A DNA stretch of 64,000 nucleotides, from contig NZ_CP104578.1 in assembly GCF_036826855.1 (NCBI RefSeq), forward strand, positions 4,995,501 to 5,059,500. The letters run 5' to 3'. The position numbers and the translations under genes were made by a program. Of this stretch, positions 16,682-24,974 are shown piece after piece. Source of the stretch: Streptomyces sp. SJL17-4. Lineage in GTDB: Bacteria; Actinomycetota; Actinomycetes; Streptomycetales; Streptomycetaceae. Positions within the stretch are counted from its first letter, which is position 1. Each line of letters starts with the position of its first letter. The notes beneath the pieces are model-generated. The model was not told where the DNA came from and ran no database searches. It was given only the letters and a program-made list of their open reading frames with translations.

Positions 16682-17488
16682 ATGGACGCCACGCTGGAAA
16701 CAGGAGCCACGCGGGCGCGGATGCCCGCCCTTTACCTGTCCCACGGCGCACCGCCGCTCGCCGACGACCCCGTCTGGCCCGGTGAACTCGCCGCCTGGTC
16801 CGCGGACCTTCCGCGCCCCAGCGCCATCCTCATGGTCTCCGCCCACTGGGAGGAGGCCCCGCTGGCCCTCGGCGCCACCGAGACCATCCCGCTCGTGTAC
16901 GACTTCTGGGGCTTCCCCGAGCACTACTACCGCGTCCAGTACGCGGCCCCCGGCGCGCCCCGGCTCGCCGAGGCCGTCCGCAAGCTGCTCCGCGCGCCCG
17001 GCGCGCCCGTGCAGGACATCCCCGACCGGGGCCTCGACCACGGCGCGTACGTGCCGCTCGTCGAGATGTTCCCGGGCGCCGACATCCCCGTACTCCAGAT
17101 CTCCATGCCCACCCTCGACCCGCGCCGCCTCATGGACATCGGGCGCAGGCTCGCCCCGCTCCGCGACGAGGGCGTCCTGATCGTGGGCAGCGGCTTCTTC
17201 ACCCACAACCTGGCCGCCCTCCGCCACACCGGCGGCGGGGTGCCGGGCTGGTCGGCCGAGTTCGACGCCTGGGGGCACGAGGCCCTCGCCGCGCAGGACG
17301 TCGACGCGCTCCTCGACTTCGAGCACAAGTCGCCGGCCGGCCGCCTCGCCCATCCACGTACGGAGCACTTCGCCCCCCTGTTCGTCACGATGGGCGCGGC
17401 GGACGCGGCGGGCGACCTCGACGCGGAGCGGTCGGTGATCGACGGGTTCTGGATGGGGCTCGCCAAGCGGTCGGTGCAGTTCGGGTAG
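16682..17488 (+). CDS. Extradiol dioxygenase of the LigB/DODA family
   Basis: 268 residues from ATG 16682 (MDATLETG), with GGAGGTGG upstream. The family pattern of DOPA 4,5-dioxygenase-like (YgiD type) enzymes is clear: LYLSHGAPPL near the start (metal His), MVSAHWEE (second His), GLDHGAYVPL (third His) and GSGFFTHNL. The length is typical. Members open catecholic rings with oxygen using a metal centre; many bacterial homologues have no known natural substrate. The divergent MarR gene suggests induction by an aromatic compound. Confidence 0.85.
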   Translation: MDATLETGATRARMPALYLSHGAPPLADDPVWPGELAAWSADLPRPSAILMVSAHWEEAPLALGATETIPLVYDFWGFPEHYYRVQYAAPGAPRLAEAVRKLLRAPGAPVQDIPDRGLDHGAYVPLVEMFPGADIPVLQISMPTLDPRRLMDIGRRLAPLRDEGVLIVGSGFFTHNLAALRHTGGGVPGWSAEFDAWGHEALAAQDVDALLDFEHKSPAGRLAHPRTEHFAPLFVTMGAADAAGDLDAERSVIDGFWMGLAKRSVQFG

Positions 17489-17524
17489 CCGGTGGGCCTG
17501 CCCTGGGGCCGGTTGGGGTCGGTC

Positions 17525-18613
17525 TCAGAACAGCGGCGGGTTCAGCTCGATCGAGCGGATCGCGGCGGCGAGGGCGAGGGGGTCGCCGACGTCGAGTGCC
17601 GTGTCGGTGAACTTGATCGTGTGATCGTCGCCGTGCGCGGCCGCCCGCTCGAAGACCTCCTCGGCCGTGACCTCCTCGGCCGTGATCTCTTGGGCCGTGA
17701 GGGCGGTCGGTGGGTACGCGGCGGGCTCAGGCGGGGTGTACGCCGCCGTCACCGCGGCCGCCGCCGTCCAGGCCGCCGCCAGGCTCGGCGCCCACAGCTC
17801 GCGGGGGAGCGCGGGCAGGGCGCGCAGGACCGCGTTGGGCGCGGTCGCCGCGTGGACCAGCATGATCGGCTCGCCGTGGCCGTGGGTCGCGTACCGGTGG
17901 GTGGCCGCCGTGACCAGCTCGGTGAGCAGGGCCTTCGCGGTGTCGGGGTCCGGCGCCGCACCCCAGGCCGGGAACGCCGTCAGCTGCGGCAGCCGATCAC
18001 GTATCCCGCCCTCCTGCACCGGAACCGGCGGTACGGCGTCGAGTGCGGCGGCCGCCGTCGGCGCCGCGGCCAGCGCGGCGAGCGGGGGCAGCGGCTTGCT
18101 GCGGGCCGCCCAGTAGCCGAGGGCGTGTGCGAGCTCGGCGAGGCGGGGTGCGGTCGTTCCCCCGCCGGCCGGCGCCCCCTCGGACGTCAGGAGGGTCCGT
18201 ACGGCGTGACCGGTACGGATCACGGGATGCGTCGCCGAGGCCGCGATGCCCGGCAGCAGCCGGGGCCACCACGCGGCGAGGACCTCCCGCCAGGGGCGTT
18301 CGGCGAGCTCGCGGCCGAAGAAGCGGGTCCAGTCGGTGATCCGGACCGGGTCGCCGAGCGCCTCGCGCCAGTCGTCGGCCGCCACCGGGCGGGACGGGGG
18401 CGGCAGTTCCTCCAGCTTGTGTGCGTAGTGGTCCAGCCAGCGGTGCACGGTCGGGGCCTGGCCGTTGCGGACGAGGGCCTCGACGGCCATGGGGGCGTGG
18501 TTGGTGAGCCAGCCGTTGCGCTCGGGGCCCGTGGTGTGGAGGCGTTCGAGGGCTTCGTCGAGGGTGCCGGATGCGTCGGTGCGGGATGCGTCGGTGCCGG
18601 ATGCGTCGCTCAT
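17525..18613 (-). CDS. Questin oxidase-like protein (DUF4243)
   Basis: 362 residues from ATG 18613. After an Asp-Ala-Ser repeat (residues 2-16) the sequence shows the family's N-terminal LDEALERLHTTGPERNG and LTNHAPMAVEAL motif, WLDHYAHKLEEL and DWTRFFGREL. The middle is Ala-rich and helical. The related fungal questin oxidase (GedK) performs a Baeyer-Villiger-like ring opening of an anthraquinone; bacterial members are uncharacterised. No ribosome site is seen. A -10 TAGCGT 7 bases before the ATG suggests leaderless expression. Confidence 0.75.
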   Translation of the reverse strand: MSDASGTDASRTDASGTLDEALERLHTTGPERNGWLTNHAPMAVEALVRNGQAPTVHRWLDHYAHKLEELPPPSRPVAADDWREALGDPVRITDWTRFFGRELAERPWREVLAAWWPRLLPGIAASATHPVIRTGHAVRTLLTSEGAPAGGGTTAPRLAELAHALGYWAARSKPLPPLAALAAAPTAAAALDAVPPVPVQEGGIRDRLPQLTAFPAWGAAPDPDTAKALLTELVTAATHRYATHGHGEPIMLVHAATAPNAVLRALPALPRELWAPSLAAAWTAAAAVTAAYTPPEPAAYPPTALTAQEITAEEVTAEEVFERAAAHGDDHTIKFTDTALDVGDPLALAAAIRSIELNPPLF

Positions 18614-18620
18614 GGGGGCG

Positions 18621-18650
18621 ACGCTAGGGCGGGGGAGGGGTGGGCCGTAA
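18621..18650 (-). promoter_or_regulatory. Leaderless promoter of the questin-oxidase-like gene
   Basis: On the minus strand TTACGG (18650-18645), an 18-base gap and TAGCGT (18626-18621) precede the ATG by 7 bases, which places the expected transcription start at the start codon. Confidence 0.5.
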
Positions 18651-18907
18651 CGGGCTCCGGACCTAGTCCGGGGGACCGAGACGGCTCCGTCCGCTCGGGG
18701 GCAACCCGATGGCCCGCCCACGCGTCTTGAGGGATGACGCCGCATGTGATCGCGGTCTCACCGACGGTGTGGTCGGGGGTCCGCGAGTGGCGTCGGCTCA
18801 CCCCCCGTGCCCGGTCTGACCTGCACCTCCGTGGGTGCCGGAAGCATGCCCGCAGGGGCGGCGGCCGCGCAGGATACTGCATGATCGCGAAAATCCATGT
18901 GCCGGGT

Positions 18908-18934
18908 GGGAATTCTGTCCTGATTCCAGTCGTT
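18908..18934 (+). promoter_or_regulatory. Sigma-R type promoter of hrdD
   Basis: GGGAAT (18908-18913), 18 bases, then GTT (18932-18934) is an exact match to the sigma-R consensus GGGAAT-N18-GTT. In S. coelicolor the hrdD P1 promoter is an established sigma-R target, so this also supports the identity of the gene downstream. Confidence 0.8.
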
Positions 18935-18995
18935 GTTTCCGTCGGATGCAGGGCACCCGAAAAGGTGTCGCGACCTACTCAGCAAGGGAGCACGC

Positions 18996-20021
18996 ATGGC
19001 AACCCGTGCCGTCGCCCGTCGTCAGACCTCCGCCAAGAGCGGGGCCGCACGGGCAAGCAGCGTTCGCGCCGTGGGCGGGGAGATCGCCGACCGCGACCTG
19101 GTCGGCATGTACCTCGACGAGATCGCGCGTACGCCCCTGCTCGACGCCGCCAAGGAGGTCGAGCTCTCGCAGACGATCGAGGCGGGCGTCTATGCCCGGC
19201 AGATACTCGACGGTGCTGTGACATCAGCCGCTGCCGCGGCGGGGGCCACCGAGGCCGGCGGCGCGTCCCGCGAGGAGCTCGAAGCCCTTTATGAGGCGGG
19301 CGAGCGTGCCAAGGACCTCTTCATCAAGTCCAACCTGCGGCTCGTGGTGGCGGTCGCCCGGCGCTACCCGCGCAGCGGGCTGCCGCTGCTCGACCTGATC
19401 CAGGAAGGGAACGCGGGCCTGGTGCGCGCGGTCGAGAAGTTCGACTACGCGAAGGGCTTCAAGTTCTCCACGTACGCCACGTGGTGGATCCGGCAGGCCA
19501 TCACCCGGTCCATCGCCGACCAGTCCCGCACGATCCGGCTCCCCGTCCACCTGGTGGAGGAGCTCGGCCGGATCCGCCGGGTGCAGCGCGAGTTCAACCG
19601 CGAGCACGGCCGCGAGCCGGAGCCGGCGGAGATCGCGGCCGAGCTGGACACGAAGCCCGAGCGGGTCGTCGACGTGCTCGACTGGGCGCGTGACCCGGTC
19701 TCGCTGAACATGTCGGTGGACGACGAGGGCGAGACGCAGTTCGGCGACCTCCTGGAGGACACGTCGGCGATCTCGCCGGAGCAGTCGGTGCTCACGCTGC
19801 TGCGCAGCGAGGAGCTCGACGACCTCATCGACAAGCTCGACCACCGGACGGCGTCGATCATCCGCATGCGGTACGGGATCGAGGACGGGCGCGAGCGGAC
19901 GCTGACGGAGGTCGGCAAGGAGCACGGCCTGACGCGCGAGCGGATCCGCCAGATCGAGAAGCACGCGCTGCTGGAGCTGAAGAAGATGGCGCACGACACG
20001 GGCTTCGACGCGGTGGCCTAG
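18996..20021 (+). CDS. hrdD: RNA polymerase sigma factor, HrdD type
   Basis: 341 residues from ATG 18996, with AAGGGAG upstream. It has a group 1/2 sigma-70 layout: region 1.2 DLVGMYLDEIARTPLL, region 2 with NLRLVVAVARRYPRSGLPLLDLIQEG and the -10-binding FSTYATWWIRQAITR, region 3 RVQREFNREHGREPEP and region 4 TLTEVGKEHGLTRERIRQIE. It is shorter than HrdB and lacks its long acidic N-terminus. The beginning (MATRAVARRQ, IADRDLVGMYLDEIARTPLL), the neighbouring fru genes and the sigma-R promoter point to HrdD rather than HrdA or HrdC. It would direct a secondary set of promoters, raised under thiol-oxidative stress. Confidence 0.87.
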   Translation: MATRAVARRQTSAKSGAARASSVRAVGGEIADRDLVGMYLDEIARTPLLDAAKEVELSQTIEAGVYARQILDGAVTSAAAAAGATEAGGASREELEALYEAGERAKDLFIKSNLRLVVAVARRYPRSGLPLLDLIQEGNAGLVRAVEKFDYAKGFKFSTYATWWIRQAITRSIADQSRTIRLPVHLVEELGRIRRVQREFNREHGREPEPAEIAAELDTKPERVVDVLDWARDPVSLNMSVDDEGETQFGDLLEDTSAISPEQSVLTLLRSEELDDLIDKLDHRTASIIRMRYGIEDGRERTLTEVGKEHGLTRERIRQIEKHALLELKKMAHDTGFDAVA

Positions 20022-20089
20022 GGCGGCCGGCGGACCGGACACCGGGGACCGGGGCAAGCCCTCGGCCCCCGGCCCCACGTTGCATCCCG

Positions 20090-20310
20090 GGACGCGGGGC
20101 CCCGGCCCGCGCCCCGGCCTGCGGCCCCGCGCCTGCGGCCCCGCGCCTGCGGCCCCGGCCTGAGGCCCCCGGTCTGCGGCCCGGCCCGCGCCCCGGTCTG
20201 CGGCCCGGCCTGCGGCCCGGTCTGCGGCCCGGCCTGCGGCCTGCGGTCTGCGGCCTCCGGCCCCGGCCTCCGGCCCCGGCCTCCGGCCCCGGCCTCCGGC
20301 CGGGGTTTGG
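20090..20310. repeat. Low-complexity GGCCCC/GGCCTCC repeats
   Basis: Reiterated words such as CCGCGCCTGCGGC, GGTCTGCGGCCC and CCGGCCTCCGGCC fill about 220 bases after hrdD, up to the left end of the IS110-type element. No reading frame or conserved peptide is present. Confidence 0.7.
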
Positions 20311-20319
20311 GTCCCCCCA

Positions 20320-20551
20320 TTACCTTCTTGGTGGCCCCGCAAGGGGGTGCCTGGCCTCCGGAGTTGGCATGACTTTCTCCCCCTGTCGAACGTATGGCCT
20401 GGGGGGTGGTGTCACCGGCTCCGGAGGCATCGACAGACCGCTGATTAGGGGCATGACCACCGGCTTCTTCGCAGGTCGGGAGGCTCTTCGTAATGTGGAT
20501 GTGGCGATCGGTGCCGTGGGACGGCCGGGCGGGGACGACCGAAGGACGCAC
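20320..20551 (+). ncRNA. Candidate IS110 bridge RNA region
   Basis: IS110 elements of the IS110 subgroup encode a structured bridge RNA in the leader before the recombinase. Here the leader holds a 10-bp inverted repeat, GCCTCCGGAG (20354-20363) and CTCCGGAGGC (20419-20428), that could close a large internal loop, plus smaller hairpins such as GGCCCCGCAAGGGGGTGCC. The folding, the loop assignments and the RNA ends are inference. Confidence 0.45.
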
Positions 20552-21754
20552 GTGATCGACGTCAGCGAGATCGGCGCCTTCCTCGGCCTGGACGTCGGCA
20601 AGGGCGAACACCACGCCACTGCCGTCACCCCGGCCGGGAAGAAGGCATTCGACAAGCGGCTGCCCAACAGCGAGCCCAAGCTCCGCGAGGTGTTCGACAA
20701 GCTGCAGGCCAAGCACGGGACCGTGCTGGTGGTCGTGGACCAGCCCGCCTCGATCGGCGCCCTGCCACTGGCGGTGGCCAGGGACATGGGCTGCCCCGTC
20801 GCCTATCTGCCCGGTCTGACGATGCGGCGGATCGCCGACCTCTACCCAGGCGAGGCCAAGACCGATGCCCGCGACGCGTTCATCATCGCCGACGCGGCCC
20901 GCGTCATGCCTCACACACTCCGCTCGGTCGATCTTGAAGAAGAGACCATCGCCGAGCTGGAGATGATCGTCGGCTTCGACGACGATCTGGCCGGCGAAGC
21001 CACCCGGATCAGCAACCGGCTTCGCGGCCTGCTCACCCAGATTCACCCGCACCTGGAGCGAGTCCTCGGCCCGCGCATCCAGCACCCGGCAGTGCTCACG
21101 CTGCTGGAACGGTTCGGGTCCCCGGCCCAGGTCCGCAAGGCCGGACGCCGCCGACTCGTGACCTTGTTGCGGCCGAAGGCGCCGCGGATGGCCGAGCGAC
21201 TGGTCGAGGAGATCTTCACCGCGCTGGACGAGCAGACAGTGGTCGTTCCCGGCACCGAGGCGGCCGCTCTGATCGTCCCGAGCCTGGCCGGATCGCTGAC
21301 CGCCGTCCTTGACCAGCGGAAACTGCTGGCCGGACGGATCGAGGAACTGCTGGAGGCCCACCCTCTTTCCAAGGTCCTGACCTCGATGCCGGGGATCGGC
21401 GTCAGGACCGGAGCCAGGATCTTGATCGACGTGGGCGACGGCAGCAGCTTTCCGTCCGCCGCCCACCTCGCCGCCTACGCCGGCCTCGCCCCGGCAACCC
21501 GCAGCTCGGGTTCGTCGATTCGAGGCGAACAACCGTCTCGGAGAGGAAACAAGCAGCTCAAACGGGCCTTCTTCCTCTCCGCGTTCGCATCCCTGGCCGA
21601 CCCGGCCTCCCGCACCTACTACGACAAGAAGATCAGCCAGGGCAAGCACCACACCCAAGCACTCCTCTGTCTCGCCAGACGACGAGCCGACGTCCTCTTC
21701 GCGATGCTCCGCGACGGCACCTTCTACGAATCCCGGCCAGCCGCAGCGGGCTGA
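20552..21754 (+). CDS. IS110-family transposase (DEDD recombinase)
   Basis: 400 residues from GTG 20552, with GAAGGA upstream; longer readings run into the non-coding leader. The N-terminal RuvC-like domain shows FLGLDVGK (catalytic Asp 14), VLVVVDQPASIG and KTDARDAFIIAD. The C-terminal Tnp_20 domain shows TSMPGIGVRTGARI, AHLAAYAGLAPATRSSGSS and GNKQLKRAFF, including the conserved serine region used in strand exchange. It looks intact, so the element may be active. The last 31 bases are overlapped by a minus-strand ORF. Confidence 0.93.
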   Translation: MIDVSEIGAFLGLDVGKGEHHATAVTPAGKKAFDKRLPNSEPKLREVFDKLQAKHGTVLVVVDQPASIGALPLAVARDMGCPVAYLPGLTMRRIADLYPGEAKTDARDAFIIADAARVMPHTLRSVDLEEETIAELEMIVGFDDDLAGEATRISNRLRGLLTQIHPHLERVLGPRIQHPAVLTLLERFGSPAQVRKAGRRRLVTLLRPKAPRMAERLVEEIFTALDEQTVVVPGTEAAALIVPSLAGSLTAVLDQRKLLAGRIEELLEAHPLSKVLTSMPGIGVRTGARILIDVGDGSSFPSAAHLAAYAGLAPATRSSGSSIRGEQPSRRGNKQLKRAFFLSAFASLADPASRTYYDKKISQGKHHTQALLCLARRRADVLFAMLRDGTFYESRPAAAG

Positions 21755-21885
21755 TCCTCAGCACCTTCGCCGCACGCAGGGCAGTCACGCTCGTCGACCG
21801 AGTCCATCGCGACCGGATGACCACAAAAGTCGCACGACCGGATGCCCTCACCCGCCGAGTCCTGAACGGGCACGTCATCACTCAT
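21724..21885 (-). CDS. Small zinc-ribbon protein, antisense in the IS right end
   Basis: 53 codons from ATG 21885 to 21724, overlapping the transposase 3' end tail-to-tail. The peptide has two knuckles, SCDFCGHP and DCPACGEG, 17 residues apart, as in a four-cysteine zinc ribbon, flanked by acidic residues. No strong ribosome site is visible. It could be an accessory protein of the element, a host gene fragment or a chance frame; the paired CxxC motifs argue against chance. Confidence 0.45.
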   Translation of the reverse strand: MSDDVPVQDSAGEGIRSCDFCGHPVAMDSVDERDCPACGEGAEDQPAAAGRDS

Positions 21886-22025
21886 GACAGCCACACTGCC
21901 ACCCGACCACCTTGACCAAAGACATAGGGGCCCCCCCCCGCACCACCCGTGCGAGTTCGACGTCGGCTGCGGGTCCCCTGGTGGGGCGCGTCCGCCGTCG
22001 GCGAAGGCGGCCCGCGGGGCCACCC

Positions 22026-22187
22026 GCGCCCCGCCTCACGCCCCCGTCGCCGTCAGGCGGGGCGGCCTCACCCTCGCCGCCGTCAGGGGGATGGCCTCAC
22101 GCCCCGTTCGCCGTCAGGCGGGGTGGTCTCACGCCCCCCTCGCCGTCAGGCGGGATGGCCTCACGAACCCGTCGCCGCCGTCAGGCG
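22026..22187. repeat. Five-copy repeat (about 30-35 bp) over the WYL gene stop codon
   Basis: The word GTCAGG recurs at 22052, 22082, 22113, 22145 and 22180, embedded in longer similar units (CGCCGTCAGGCGGG ... GGCCTCACG). The last unit is the 3' end of the WYL gene, including its stop at 22161-22163, so the units downstream look like reiterations of it. Confidence 0.7.
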
Positions 22188-23119
22188 GGTTGCCAGGTCC
22201 TCTACGTAGGTGAGGAGGGGCGGCGGGCTCTGGATCGTGAAGGGGGCGTCCACCAGGGCCAGGCGGATGGCCAGCCATTCGACGGAGTCCGTCGAGCGGG
22301 TGCGGAGGCGGCAGGTCGTCGGGCCCGTCGCCGTCGGGACCAGGTGGGACGGGAGGCGGGCCGTCACGAAGTCCGCGGGGGCCTCGAAGGTGACGTCCAG
22401 GTCCAGCTCCGGCTGCGCCCGCGACATGGAGCGGACCAGGAGCTGTGCCGCGTCGCCCGCCGGCAGCTCCCGCGGTGTGAAGCGTGCCCCCGTGGCGAGC
22501 GGGTCGGTCACCCGGTCCACCCGGAACGTCCGCCAGTCCTCCCGCCCCAGGTCGTACGCCACCAGGTACCACCGGCGCCCGGTGGAGACCAGCCGGTACG
22601 GCTCGACCAGGCGCTTCGACTCGGCCCCGTCGCCCGCCCGGTACCCGAAGCGGAGCTTCTCGCGGCCGGTGACCGCGCCCGCCAGGGCGGTCAGGGTGGC
22701 GGGCGTGACCGTCGCGCCGTCCCCCGCGTCAGCGGGATCGTCGCGTTCTGGAGGGTCGAGACCCGGTGCCGAAGCCGCGCCGGCAGGACCTGCTCCAGCT
22801 TCGCCAGGGCCCGTACGGACGCCTCCTCCACGCCCTCGATCGCGTGTCCCGCCCCCGCCCGCAGGCCGACCGCGATGGCGACGGCCTCCTCGTCGTCGAG
22901 GAGGAGCGGCGGCATGGCCGTCCCGGCGACGAGCCGGTAGCCGCCGACCGCGCCGAGCGTCGCCTCGACGGGATAGCCGAGGTCACGGAGCCGGTCGATG
23001 TCACGGCGGATGGTGCGCGGGGAGACCGAGAGCCGTTCGGCGAGTTCGCTTCCGGGCCACTCGCGCGGTGTCTGGAGGAGCGAGAGCAGATTCAGGAGTC
23101 GTGCCGGGGTGTCCGTCAT
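22161..23119 (-). pseudogene. YafY/WYL-domain transcriptional regulator, one-base frameshift
   Basis: From ATG 23119 the frame codes an HTH (LLSLLQTPREWPGSELAERLSVSPRTIRRDIDRL) and continues to STLQNATIPLTRG. The matching continuation DGATVTPATLTALAG...RRWYLVAYDLGRED lies in the next frame and reaches the stop at 22161. Adding one base in the run CCCCC at 22721-22725 restores 319 residues with an intact WYL ligand domain. The start at 23119 is preferred because the operator dyad at 23135-23167 would otherwise overlap coding sequence. It probably regulates the divergent MFS gene. The lesion may be a sequencing error. Confidence 0.8.
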
Positions 23120-23134
23120 GCGTTCCAGGATGAG

Positions 23135-23167
23135 GGCCATCTAGGACATGGACTGACCTAGATGGCC
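23135..23167. promoter_or_regulatory. Operator dyad between WYL regulator and MFS genes
   Basis: GGCCATCTAGG (23135-23145) and CCTAGATGGCC (23157-23167) are a perfect 11-bp inverted repeat with an 11-base spacer. It lies 16 bases before the regulator start and 15 bases before the MFS start, so one bound protein could cover both promoters. Confidence 0.7.
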
Positions 23168-23181
23168 TTTATCTTCTTCGT

Positions 23182-24733
23182 ATGAGTGCACACGACGCCG
23201 ACGCCGCCACGGACGCGGCCCCCATCGAACCGAGTGACAAGCGGCGCTGGATAGCCCTTGCCATCGTCATGACGGCCGCCTTCATGGACCTGGTCGACGC
23301 CACGATCGTCAACATCGCGATCCCCAGCATCGAGCGGGACCTCGGCGCCTCCTTCGGGGCCATCCAGTGGATCACCGCGGGGTACGCGCTCGCGTTCGCC
23401 GCCGGTCTGATCACCGGCGGCCGGCTCGGAGACATCTTCGGCCGCAAGCGGCTCTTCCTCCTCGGCACGGCGGGCTTCATCGATCGCCTCCGCCCTCTGT
23501 GGCTTCGCGGCCAACCAGGAGATGCTGGTCGCCTCCCGACTGCTCCAGGGCGCGGCCGCCGCGATGATGGTGCCGCAGGTGCTGTCGATCATCCACGTCA
23601 CCTTCCCGGCGCACGAGCGCGGCAAGGTCTTCGGCATGTTCGGCGCGATCATCGGTCTGGGCGCGGTCTCCGGCCCGCTGCTCGGCGCGCTGCTCACGCA
23701 GTGGAACATCGCGGGCCTGGAGTGGCGCCCGATCTTCCTCATCAACCTGCCGGTCGGCATCGCGGGCCTGCTCCTGGGCCGCAAGTTCATCACCGAGTCG
23801 AAGGCCCCGAAGGCGCTCCGCCTCGACATGGTCGGCGTGCTCCTGGTGACGGCCGCGCTGCTGATGCTGATCTACCCGCTGACGCGCGGCCGTGAGCTGG
23901 ACTGGCCGGTGTGGGGTCACCTGATGATGGCCGGCAGCCTGGTCGTCTTCGGCGCGCTCATCGCGTACGAGAAGTACAAGACGAAGAAGGACGGCTCGCC
24001 GCTCGTCGAGCTGTCGCTGTTCAAGGTGAAGAGCTTCGCGGCGGGTATCGCGGTGCAGCTGACCTTCGGTGTCGTGATGGGTATCTTCTTCCTGGTCTGG
24101 ACGCTGTACATGCAGACCGGCCTCGGCTGGAGCCCGCTGCGGGCGGGCGTGACCGGAGTGCCCTTCTCGATCGCGGTGTCGACGGCGGCCGGTCTCTCGG
24201 TCCAGAAGCTGGTGCCGCGCTTCGGCCGGAAGGTGCTCCAGGCGGGCGCGCTGACGATGATCGCGGGCGTGCTGCTCTACCTCTTCGAGGCGGGCCGGTA
24301 CGGCTCGGACATCACGTCCTGGCAGATGATTCCGCCGCTGGTGGTCATGGGTCTCGGCATGGGCCTGATCGTGGCGCCGCTGACGGACGCGGTGCTCTCC
24401 GAGGTCCCGCGCGAGCACGCCGGTTCGGCCTCGGGTCTGATCAACACGACGGGCCAGATGGGCAACGCGCTGGGCCTCGGCCTGGTGTCGGTGGTCTTCT
24501 TCGGCGTGATCGACGGCAAGCCCACGCCGAAGTCTCGGGCCGAGGCGGCGGGGGCGTTCACGGACGCCTTCCAGAACGCGATGGGCTGGGTGGCGGGCGT
24601 GCTCGCCGTGATCTTCCTGGTGATGTTCGCGCTTCCGGCGAAGCCGAAGCAGCACCTGGAGGGTGGCGAAGGCGGCGAGGGCGGCTATGACGGCGACGCC
24701 GTGATCGAGAAGGAGCCGGCGTTCGCGCACTGA
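23182..24733 (+). pseudogene. DHA2-type MFS exporter, frameshifted by a 4-bp duplication
   Basis: The frame from ATG 23182 codes ALAIVMTAAFMDLVDATIVNIAIP and GGRLGDIFGRKRLFLLGTAGFI. It then loses homology, while the continuation ASALCGFAANQEMLVASRLLQG runs in another frame to the stop at 24733. Around 23478-23485 the sequence reads TTC-ATCG-ATCG-CC; deleting one ATCG gives TTC ATC GCC TCC and a continuous 515-residue protein with about 14 membrane segments. It is thus a tandem 4-bp duplication, real or a sequence error. It pairs with the divergent WYL regulator as a drug-exporter module. Confidence 0.82.
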
Positions 24734-24789
24734 GCCGGCGTTCGCGCACTGAGCCGGCGTTCGCGCACTGAGCCGGCGTTCGCGCACTG
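24714..24789 (+). repeat. 19-bp repeat, four exact copies, spanning the MFS stop codon
   Basis: AGCCGGCGTTCGCGCACTG occurs at 24714-24732, 24733-24751, 24752-24770 and 24771-24789. The first copy encodes the protein end (EPAFAH-stop); the other three repeat it, stop included. Confidence 0.9.
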
Positions 24790-24800
24790 AGTCGGCCGCC

Positions 24801-24844
24801 GAAGGGCCCTGGTCCCGGGAATCGCCCCGGGAGCAGGGCCCTTC
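24801..24844 (+). terminator. Hairpin terminator after the MFS gene
   Basis: GAAGGGCCCTG (24801-24811) pairs with CAGGGCCCTTC (24834-24844), and within it TCCCGGG (24813-24819) pairs with CCCGGGA (24826-24832). It lies between the repeat array and the fru operon promoter. Confidence 0.75.
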
Positions 24845-24887
24845 GTCGTGTCCAGGCAGAGACGGATGTCCGTTCATGCCCGCTTGA

Positions 24888-24955
24888 ATGCCCGAGTCCG
24901 TTTACTTCGCGGAAACGCGGGCGTAGTCTGACCCTGAAACCACAGGTTCGGGCAT
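24888..24955 (+). promoter_or_regulatory. fru operon promoter and FruR operator candidates
   Basis: TTTACT (24901-24906), 17 bases and TAGTCT (24924-24929) form a plausible promoter. It is bracketed by an inverted pair ATGCCCGA (24888-24895) and TCGGGCAT (24948-24955), with a further TTCATGCCCG just upstream. The symmetrical placement suits repression by the DeoR-type protein encoded immediately downstream. Confidence 0.5.
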
Positions 24956-24974
24956 CGAACGGACGTAAACCCTC

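Larger units (their letters stand above)
20311..21935 (+). mobile_element. IS110-family insertion sequence (limits approximate)
   Basis: The element consists of a non-coding leader of about 240 bases, one transposase gene and about 180 bases of right end holding a small antisense ORF. IS110 elements lack terminal inverted repeats, so the ends are estimated from where hrdD-side repeats stop (TTTGGGTCCCCCC) and where the sequence changes character after GACATAGGGGCCCCC. Both edges have a C run (about 20317 and 21931), which may be the recombination core. Confidence 0.65.
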
